A stretch of 20,000 bases of DNA. It comes from an archaeon UBA55. GTDB lineage: Archaea; Undinarchaeota; Undinarchaeia; Undinarchaeales; Undinarchaeaceae. Positions 15,000-20,000 of this stretch are shown one piece after another (within the stretch, counting starts at the first letter, position 1; each line of letters begins with the position of its first letter). The stretch lies in contig DAFN01000001.1 of the NCBI GenBank assembly GCA_002495465.1, forward strand, positions 23,687 to 43,686, in the 5' to 3' direction. The notes under the pieces are model-generated. The model was not told where the DNA came from and made no database searches. It worked only from the letters and a program-made list of their open reading frames with translations. Made by a program: the position numbers and the translations under genes.

Positions 15000-15960
15000 C
15001 TTTTCCAGTCTTGTAAAGCTGAGCCAAGAAGGCATTTATCTGTATTATATCGTTCGAGCCTTCGGTTATCCTGAAGTCGTATTCGCCGAGCCTGTCAAGA
15101 AGCCCTGCCAAGGCGTTTTCTGGTATTTCATCCATTCTAAGAAGAGCCCGATGCATTTGCCTTATCACATCTCCTCCTGAAACTCCCTTTTCAATCATCA
15201 TAGCGGTAATCTTTTTCCGTGCTTCTTTGAAGCCGCCATTCATAGCAAGCTTGAGACAGTCCTCAATTTCCCCCGGCTTAGTTCTTGCCGAAACAGTGTA
15301 AACAGATTCCTCGCTTATACTCTCTCCGCTGGATGCAACAGACTGCATAAGGTTTATCGCGGTTCTAAGGTCGCCGTTTGATATTTCAAGAAGAGCTTCC
15401 ATTCCTTTAGCATCTACAGAAAGTTTCTCCTCATCTGCTATGAATTTAAGTCTTTTTTCAAGTTCTCCACTTTCAACTGGTCCGAATCTGAAAATTGCGC
15501 ATCGTGACTGTATTGGGTCTATAATTTTTGAACTGTAGTTGCAAGATAGTATGAAGCGGCAGGTGTGTGTATAATTTTCCATAGTACGTCTTAGTGCCTG
15601 CTGAGCTTCCTTGGTCAGAGCGTCGCTTTCATCCAAGTAAATTATCTTGTAAGGAACATCTCCAAGTGCCTTTGTCCGTGCAAAGTCCTTTACTTTGTTT
15701 CTTACTACATCAATCCCTCGTTCGTCAGAGGCATTTAGCTCAAGAAAATTGCCCTGCCAGTTATCTCCGAATGTTTCTTTCGCAAGAGCAAGGGCGCAGG
15801 TAGTTTTTCCTGTTCCTGCAGGTCCGGAGAAGAGGAGGTGCTGAAGAGTTTTTTCTTTTGCGAAGGCACTCAGTCTTTCCACTATATGCTTCTGTCCAAC
15901 GACTTCCGACAGTACAGCGGGTCTGTACTTCTCTGTCCAAATAGCTGTGTTAAATTCCAT
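14989..15960 (-). CDS. rfcS: Replication factor C small subunit
   Basis: This 323-residue protein is the clamp-loader ATPase that pairs with RfcL, usually in a 4:1 ratio. The RFC box WTEKYRP opens the protein. Walker A GPAGTGKTT (46-54), Walker B LDESDAL (109-115, DESD instead of the common DEAD/DEAE forms), the arginine-finger SRC motif (152-154) and sensor 2 NGDLR are all present. Length is normal. It is the first gene of the minus-strand pair, with rfcL overlapping its end by 11 bases, consistent with coupled translation. A TATA box lies about 30 bases before the start. Confidence 0.96.
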   Translation of the reverse strand: MEFNTAIWTEKYRPAVLSEVVGQKHIVERLSAFAKEKTLQHLLFSGPAGTGKTTCALALAKETFGDNWQGNFLELNASDERGIDVVRNKVKDFARTKALGDVPYKIIYLDESDALTKEAQQALRRTMENYTHTCRFILSCNYSSKIIDPIQSRCAIFRFGPVESGELEKRLKFIADEEKLSVDAKGMEALLEISNGDLRTAINLMQSVASSGESISEESVYTVSARTKPGEIEDCLKLAMNGGFKEARKKITAMMIEKGVSGGDVIRQMHRALLRMDEIPENALAGLLDRLGEYDFRITEGSNDIIQINAFLAQLYKTGKDGK

Positions 15961-15988
15961 CTCCCAAAACTGTTTTGTTCTGAGTATT

Positions 15989-15996
15989 ATATAAAA
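15989..15996 (-). promoter_or_regulatory. Promoter TATA box for rfcS-rfcL
   Basis: Read on the minus strand this is ttttatat, about 28 bases upstream of the rfcS ATG. It shares an 82-base divergent intergenic region with the cis-prenyltransferase promoter. Confidence 0.6.
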
Positions 15997-16011
15997 CTTC
16001 TTTGCCTCTTA

Positions 16012-16020
16012 TTTTTTATA
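16012..16020 (+). promoter_or_regulatory. Promoter TATA box for the cis-prenyltransferase
   Basis: The sequence ttttttata lies 22 bases before the ATG at 16043. This supports that start over the internal Met at codon 7. Confidence 0.5.
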
Positions 16021-16042
16021 GAAGCTTCACTAAAGATAGTAT

Positions 16043-16711
16043 ATGAATTATCCTCTTCATATGGCAATAATCCCGGACGGCTGCCGCCGATGGTCTTCTG
16101 AAAAGGGCTCACTTCTCTGGGACGGTCACCTTAAAGGAATTGAAGTTATGGAAACCGTTTCCAAATGGCTTCTTTCAGAAACTCCTGTGAAACATCTTAC
16201 TGCGTACGGACTTTCTGCGTCAAATTTGAAGCGTCCCTCTGTTCAGCTGAAGGCTCTTGAAAAATTGTACGTAAAATACTTCACTAAACTCTCAAAGGAT
16301 GAGGATATTCACGAAAATCAAGTAAGAGTCGGAATTATAGGTTCCCGTGACCTTGTGCCGGAAAAAGTTCTTAAGGCTACTGATATCGCTGTTGAAGCAA
16401 CAGCTGATTACGACAGCAAGTTTTTCAGGGTTGCCCTAGCTTATTCCGGTCGTCAGGAAATAGTAGACGCTGCTAAGAAATCGGAGGGAAATCTTTCTGT
16501 TGAAAGCATATCACGAAATCTTTATTCAGATTATCCTGATGTCGACCTGATATTCAGAACTTCTGAGTGCCGTCTGAGTGACTTTATGCTATGGGGCTCA
16601 AGTTACTCTGAACTTTACTTTTTGGATAAGTACTGGCCTGATGTTACTATTGATGACATCAAAACCGCACTTGAGGACTACGATTCTCGTCAGCGAAGGC
16701 ACGGAAAATAA
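16043..16711 (+). CDS. uppS: cis-Prenyltransferase (undecaprenyl/dehydrodolichyl diphosphate synthase family)
   Basis: This 222-residue enzyme would add isopentenyl units in cis to an allylic diphosphate, making the polyprenyl carrier used for N-glycosylation and other glycan assembly at the membrane. Family marks are IIPDGCRRW (9-17), which keeps the catalytic Asp12, GHLKG (28-32), a degenerate LSASNLKRP in place of the usual FSxENWxRP, and near the end RTSECRLSDFMLWGSSYSEL with SELYF and WPD. Three deviations stand out: the Asn of DGN(G/R)RW is Cys14, the Glu of the FSxEN motif is Ser, and the RTSGExRLS motif lacks its Gly. The protein is short by roughly 20-30 residues. Family assignment is secure; product chain length and full activity are not. 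It ends directly against the convergent flavoprotein gene. Confidence 0.88.
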   Translation: MNYPLHMAIIPDGCRRWSSEKGSLLWDGHLKGIEVMETVSKWLLSETPVKHLTAYGLSASNLKRPSVQLKALEKLYVKYFTKLSKDEDIHENQVRVGIIGSRDLVPEKVLKATDIAVEATADYDSKFFRVALAYSGRQEIVDAAKKSEGNLSVESISRNLYSDYPDVDLIFRTSECRLSDFMLWGSSYSELYFLDKYWPDVTIDDIKTALEDYDSRQRRHGK

Positions 16712-17773
16712 CTATTTCAGAAGACCTCTAATAAAGGGAACTTGAGTTATAAGTCCCGGATTTTTTAAGAAGCCTTTCAAAAGAAGCGTCGGTTTGTCCA
16801 TATCCCCATATTCTTGCATAAGTTTCACCATACTCTCCTTTCCGAGAGTGTCCCAGAACTTATTCAGCTCTTCATCTGTCATACTAGACAGAACTTTATT
16901 AATCGCTACAGCCTTTTTCAGGTCCGGATAAATTTCCGTAGTAAATCGTTTTTCATATATGTTCAAGTCTTTCGCTTCTATTGCATCTGCTAGTATCTCT
17001 GCGGATTTCATACCCATGTAAATTCCTCCGCCTGTTGTTGCCTTTACCTGTCCTGCTGCGTCTCCAACCAAGGCAATATTTCCCTTCCACATCGGTTTTC
17101 TGACTCTCATCGGTATAAATCCTGCAAGACACTCCCTCTGTTCGACTTTTCCGAATCTCTCTTCTATAAATCTGTCAAGATATTCCTTTGGCTTTTCTGT
17201 CGTTCCAAGTCCTACACGAAGATTTTTGTCCGTCGGTATTATCCAGGCAAAGAATCCAGGAGCTACACTCTGTCCAAGATGAAGCTCTACAAAGTCCTTG
17301 TCGTAGCTGTCGTTGTCTATCTCAACCTGGACTCCGATGACGTGTTTTTCTAGTGGCGGAAATCCTGCCAGCCTCGCAACCGTTGAATGGGCTCCATCTG
17401 CCCCGACTATATACTCAGAATCAAAGTCCACGGAGTTTACGTGTTCTCCTGTTCTGACATCAAGACCCTTCGCTAAATGTCTGTCATATTCTCCGCGGTC
17501 AACAATATCTGCCTGTTTCTCACCCTTTGAGACTTCAACAATTTTTTTGCTTGGAGAGTAGAGCTTAGCTCCTTTTACTTGATTGAGTATTATTTTTTTT
17601 GGCATCTCAAGAAGTTCTGAAAAATTGTTGCTAAAAACTCCTGAGCACTGAACTGGTCTTCCTAGATCAGGACTACTCTCATACACTGTCGAATCTATCC
17701 CCTTCTCTTTGAGCTTTCTCGAAAGGTGCAGACCAGCTGGTCCGCCTCCGACTATTGTAACTTGAGAATCCAT
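16712..17773 (-). CDS. Geranylgeranyl reductase family FAD-dependent oxidoreductase
   Basis: This 353-residue flavoprotein belongs to the digeranylgeranylglycerophospholipid reductase family, which saturates the isoprenoid chains of archaeal membrane lipids or of polyprenols. It has the N-terminal FAD-binding IVGGGPAG (7-14), the PVQCSG motif (40-45) typical of the family, the GADGAHS motif (124-130) and the second FAD motif GDAAGQVKATTGGG (237-250). It lacks cysteine clusters or membrane segments; members act at the membrane surface. It is somewhat shorter than common members. The next-door cis-prenyltransferase, stop against stop, raises the possibility that polyprenol is a substrate, but the genes converge and are not one operon. 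Confidence 0.9.
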   Translation of the reverse strand: MDSQVTIVGGGPAGLHLSRKLKEKGIDSTVYESSPDLGRPVQCSGVFSNNFSELLEMPKKIILNQVKGAKLYSPSKKIVEVSKGEKQADIVDRGEYDRHLAKGLDVRTGEHVNSVDFDSEYIVGADGAHSTVARLAGFPPLEKHVIGVQVEIDNDSYDKDFVELHLGQSVAPGFFAWIIPTDKNLRVGLGTTEKPKEYLDRFIEERFGKVEQRECLAGFIPMRVRKPMWKGNIALVGDAAGQVKATTGGGIYMGMKSAEILADAIEAKDLNIYEKRFTTEIYPDLKKAVAINKVLSSMTDEELNKFWDTLGKESMVKLMQEYGDMDKPTLLLKGFLKNPGLITQVPFIRGLLK

Positions 17774-17774
17774 A

Positions 17775-17803
17775 AGTTTAAATTGCTCCTGAGGATATAA
17801 TAA
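17775..17803. promoter_or_regulatory. Interlocked divergent promoters
   Basis: Only 33 bases separate the flavoprotein ATG (17773, minus) from the small-protein ATG (17807, plus). The plus TATA candidate agtttaaatt (17775-17784) lies next to the minus gene's start. The minus candidate, attattatat when read on that strand (17795-17804), lies next to the plus gene's start. Each is about 25 bases from its own gene. Confidence 0.45.
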
Positions 17804-17806
17804 TTT

Positions 17807-18055
17807 ATGGTTGAACAGGAATATCTTGAGGAGTTAAAGCGTGCAGTTCTTGAGCTAGAAGGACATGCTAATATGTTCTCATTTGAAGATCTTGAAAATT
17901 ATGCAAAAGGACACGGAATTCCGGAAAAAGAAGTAGATGGCTTGATTCATGAGCTTATTGCTGAAGAATATATTCACAAAATACGGGGAACAGAACTTTA
18001 TGCAAGAACTGTTCACAAGGATTACAGTCAGGCGGCAGAGAAGCAGCCTCTTTAG
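17807..18055 (+). CDS. Small winged-helix-like protein
   Basis: This 82-residue soluble protein is not assigned to a named family. The pattern FSFEDLENYAKGHGIPEKEVDGLIHELIAEEYIHKIRGTE reads as two short helices, a recognition-like helix, then a beta hairpin, resembling a winged helix such as those at the C-termini of MCM and other archaeal DNA-handling proteins. The last 12 residues are polar. It is divergent from the flavoprotein gene, and its TAG overlaps the MTA phosphorylase stop by four bases. It could be a small DNA-binding regulator; the fold reading is visual only. Confidence 0.65.
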   Translation: MVEQEYLEELKRAVLELEGHANMFSFEDLENYAKGHGIPEKEVDGLIHELIAEEYIHKIRGTELYARTVHKDYSQAAEKQPL

Positions 18056-18846
18056 GCCGTCGCGCCTTCCATGGCATTTTCACACTCAGCCGGGCGTTCA
18101 TCAGGAATTTTTGCTATGACTTCAGCAAGAAGTTTTTTGATTTTCCCGACATTCTGCTCCATAACTGAGATTACTTCTTCATGACTTACAATGTGCCCTT
18201 CTTTCCAGCAGTCGTAATCAGTTACCATTGAAACAGGCGCATAGCAAATTGATGCTTCTTTTGCAAGAACAGATTCCGGAACAAGAGTCATTCCTATTAG
18301 GTCTGCATTCCAGCTCTTGAAAAGTTCTGACTCTGCACGCGTCGAAAATCTTGGTCCTTCTATGCAGACGTAGGTAGCCTTTTCATGGTGTGTAAGCTCA
18401 AGTTTTCGTGCTCCATTTATCAAGATTTCTCGCAGGGACTGGCACATCGGCTCAGCCATTGAAACATGGGCAACTTTTCCTTCATCGAAAAATGTGGAAT
18501 CACGTCCTAAAGTTCTGTCTATAAACTGATCTGTAAAAGCAAGGTCTCCAGGCTTATATTCCTCTTTCAAAGAGCCGACTGCCTGCGCTGCTATTATTCT
18601 TCGTACTCCAAGCTGCCTGAATCCATCTATATTTGCACGATAGTTTACCTGATGGGGTGCAAGAGCGTGGTCCTTTCCGTGCCTCGGAAGAAATGCCACC
18701 TGCTTTCCATGGTATTCCCCAACAAGATAGCTGTCAGCCGGACTTCCGTACTTGCTTTCCAGTGTAATTTCTTCGGAATTTTTCAAAAACTCTGCGTCGT
18801 AGACTCCAGAGCCGCCTATAATCCCTATCTCAACCTGCTTTTCCAT
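18052..18846 (-). CDS. mtnP: S-methyl-5'-thioadenosine phosphorylase
   Basis: This 264-residue enzyme cleaves methylthioadenosine, the by-product of polyamine and related SAM-dependent synthesis, with phosphate into adenine and methylthioribose-1-phosphate. Phosphate and substrate motifs of the PNP/MTAP family are visible: GGSGVYD (11-17), PRHGKDHALAPHQVNYRAN (54-72), EGPRFSTRAES (163-173), IGMTLVPES (184-192) and VTDYDCW (208-214). The DYD pair favours the 6-amino group of adenine, so MTA is a more likely substrate than the inosine or guanosine forms. Length is normal. It is divergent from APRT, which would use its adenine. Confidence 0.93.
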   Translation of the reverse strand: MEKQVEIGIIGGSGVYDAEFLKNSEEITLESKYGSPADSYLVGEYHGKQVAFLPRHGKDHALAPHQVNYRANIDGFRQLGVRRIIAAQAVGSLKEEYKPGDLAFTDQFIDRTLGRDSTFFDEGKVAHVSMAEPMCQSLREILINGARKLELTHHEKATYVCIEGPRFSTRAESELFKSWNADLIGMTLVPESVLAKEASICYAPVSMVTDYDCWKEGHIVSHEEVISVMEQNVGKIKKLLAEVIAKIPDERPAECENAMEGATA

Positions 18847-18861
18847 TGTTTTTCTATGCCT

Positions 18862-18876
18862 AATAAAAGTTATAAG
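18862..18876. promoter_or_regulatory. Divergent promoter region between mtnP and apt
   Basis: Within the 51-base gap, aataaaag (18862-18869) reads cttttatt on the minus strand, about 20 bases from the mtnP ATG. The sequence ttataag (18870-18876) lies 21 bases before the apt ATG at 18898. The adjoining boxes suggest that the two salvage genes could share control. Confidence 0.45.
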
Positions 18877-18897
18877 CTTATCTTACAACTTTCCTGT

Positions 18898-19419
18898 ATG
18901 GATTTAAAGGACAAAATACGGAATATACAAGACTTTCCTAAAGAGGGAATAGTTTTCCGTGACATCACGACCTTAATACAGGATCCTGAAGCGTTTCAAT
19001 ATGTTATTGATAATTTCAAGAATGAATTTTCAGGCTCTGAAATCGATGTAATAGTTGGTGTTGAATCCCGAGGCTTTATTTTCGGAGCCGCTCTTGCCTA
19101 TGCAATGAAAATTCCCTTTGCAATAGTCAGAAAACCCGGAAAACTTCCCAGTACCATCGTCTACGAAGAATATGAGCTCGAGTACGGAACAGACAGGCTG
19201 GAAGTTCACGATGATGCAGTCAAGGAAGGGGACAAGGTCTTAATTGTCGATGACCTGCTTGCAAGCGGAGGAACTTCACGTGCAACTGCCAACTTAATAG
19301 AAAAAATAGGAGGAGAAATCGCAGCCTTCGCCTTTGTCATTGAGCTGTCCTTCCTTAAGGGGCGAGAAAAACTTAAAGATTATAAGTTATACTCACTTGT
19401 TGATTACAAATCAAGCTAA
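18898..19419 (+). CDS. apt: Adenine phosphoribosyltransferase
   Basis: This 173-residue enzyme converts adenine and PRPP to AMP. The start [20 protein letters not shown] is the typical APRT N-terminus; the open frame continues upstream to 18652, but that part overlaps mtnP and the promoter and is not family-like. Conserved parts are [15 protein letters not shown] (53-67), RKPGKLP (78-84) and the PRPP-binding [13 protein letters not shown] (114-126). Its TAA overlaps the next gene's ATG (TAATG), linking it to S-adenosylhomocysteinase, and it diverges from MTA phosphorylase. It would recycle adenine from the latter. Confidence 0.95.
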   Translation: MDLKDKIRNIQDFPKEGIVFRDITTLIQDPEAFQYVIDNFKNEFSGSEIDVIVGVESRGFIFGAALAYAMKIPFAIVRKPGKLPSTIVYEEYELEYGTDRLEVHDDAVKEGDKVLIVDDLLASGGTSRATANLIEKIGGEIAAFAFVIELSFLKGREKLKDYKLYSLVDYKSS

Positions 19420-20000
19420 TGAGCAAAATAGCAGATGAAAAACTGGCGGCTCAGGGCCGAAAGAAAATAGAATGGGCAGAATCCAGAATGCCTGTTCTTA
19501 TGAGCCTGCGCGAGAAGTATGAAAAGAGCAAGCCTCTGAAAGGTCAGAGAATAGCCGGCTGTCTCCACGTTACAAAGGAAACTGCAGTTCTTATTGAAAC
19601 TTTGAAAGCGGTAGGAGCGGAAGTATCTTGGAGTGGCTGCAATCCTCTTTCGACGCAGGACGATGTCGCCGCAGCTCTCGCGGAAGAAGGTACTGATATC
19701 TATGCCTGGCATGGTCTTTCAAATGAAGAATTTTACTGGTGTATAGAGCAGACTTTGAATTTCAAGCCGACACTTACTCTTGATGACGGAGCTGACCTAA
19801 TCTTTACAATACATAAAAAGCATCCTGAACTCGCCAAGGAAATAATTGGGGGAACTGAGGAAACGACAACTGGTGTTCACAGGCTTCGCGCAATGGGAGA
19901 AGAAGGGAAGCTTCTCTATCCTGTAATAGCTGTCAATGATGCAGAGACAAAATGGGATTTTGACAACGTTTACGGAACTGGTCAGAGCACTCTCGATGGA
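19419..20000 (+). CDS. ahcY: S-adenosylhomocysteinase (partial, 3' end outside window)
   Basis: The first 194 residues are present and the frame is open at the right edge. The enzyme hydrolyses S-adenosylhomocysteine, the product and inhibitor of SAM-dependent methyltransferases, to adenosine and homocysteine, using bound NAD. Recognisable parts are the substrate-domain stretches [36 protein letters not shown] and [10 protein letters not shown], then [13 protein letters not shown] leading into the NAD-binding domain. GTGQST in place of the bacterial and eukaryotic GCRES-type sequence is characteristic of archaeal-type members. It overlaps apt by one base and is probably co-transcribed with it. 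Confidence 0.95.
   Translation, partial: MSKIADEKLAAQGRKKIEWAESRMPVLMSLREKYEKSKPLKGQRIAGCLHVTKETAVLIETLKAVGAEVSWSGCNPLSTQDDVAAALAEEGTDIYAWHGLSNEEFYWCIEQTLNFKPTLTLDDGADLIFTIHKKHPELAKEIIGGTEETTTGVHRLRAMGEEGKLLYPVIAVNDAETKWDFDNVYGTGQSTLDG

Noticed and set aside
15000..15035. Upstream ATG for RfcL adding 12 residues.
   Set aside because: The added residues are an out-of-frame reading of the end of rfcS, and the conserved RFC box begins right after the ATG at 14999.
18652..18897. Upstream extension of the APRT frame.
   Set aside because: It runs antisense to mtnP and through the divergent promoter, and the APRT family N-terminus begins at 18898.
1..20000. Search for CRISPR arrays, tRNA or rRNA genes, insertion sequences, integrases and attachment sites.
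   Set aside because: I saw no regularly spaced direct repeats, tRNA-like cloverleaf, transposase motifs or terminal inverted repeats. The Cas4-like domain at 2582 belongs to a TM0106-type protein without neighbouring cas genes.

Overview
This window is archaeal. It carries a group II chaperonin (thermosome), a small/large replication factor C pair, a FlaI/TadA-type secretion ATPase with TadC-like platform proteins and class III (prepilin-type) signal peptides, a geranylgeranyl-reductase-family flavoprotein, and TATA boxes about 25 bases upstream of start codons with almost no 5' leader. The low-complexity archaeal pilin N-termini and very compact, overlapping genes are compatible with a DPANN-type or other small-genome archaeon, but I cannot assign a lineage from sequence alone.

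Layout. (1) 1-1877, minus: a partial gene, open to the left edge, for a membrane-anchored FG-GAP/VCBS-like protein with DxDGDG calcium-binding loops. (2) 1952-4033, plus: an unrecognised polytopic membrane protein followed by a TM0106-type protein joining a RecB/Cas4-like nuclease, helix-hairpin-helix DNA-binding motifs and an RNase H-like exonuclease domain. (3) 4099-5742, plus: thermosome, with its own promoter, a Shine-Dalgarno leader and a GC-rich UUCG hairpin behind it. (4) 5837-13882, plus: an 8 kb, eleven-gene type IV pilus/Tad-like locus. It encodes a coiled-coil protein, a two-helix membrane protein, two pilin-like proteins, a third pilin-like protein, the assembly ATPase, two single-domain platform proteins and three more pilin-like proteins. 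(5) 13845-15960, minus: RfcS-RfcL, whose 3' end overlaps the last pilus gene. (6) 16043-16711, plus: cis-prenyltransferase. (7) 16712-17773, minus: geranylgeranyl-reductase-like flavoprotein. (8) 17807-18055, plus: small winged-helix-like protein. (9) 18052-20000: S-adenosylmethionine by-product salvage, with MTA phosphorylase (minus) divergent from APRT and S-adenosylhomocysteinase (plus, cut by the right edge).

How it fits together. Region 4 looks like a complete core of an archaeal surface-filament machine minus a prepilin peptidase. The six pilin-like proteins are unusually dense in N-glycosylation sequons (37 by my count) and several have paired cysteines. The nearby cis-prenyltransferase could supply the polyprenyl carrier for such glycosylation, though the link is only by position. 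MTA phosphorylase, APRT and SAH hydrolase together detoxify both major products of SAM use, and MTA phosphorylase plus APRT return adenine to AMP.

I see no tRNA, rRNA, CRISPR array, insertion sequence or integrase. No stretch longer than about 100 bases is without a gene.
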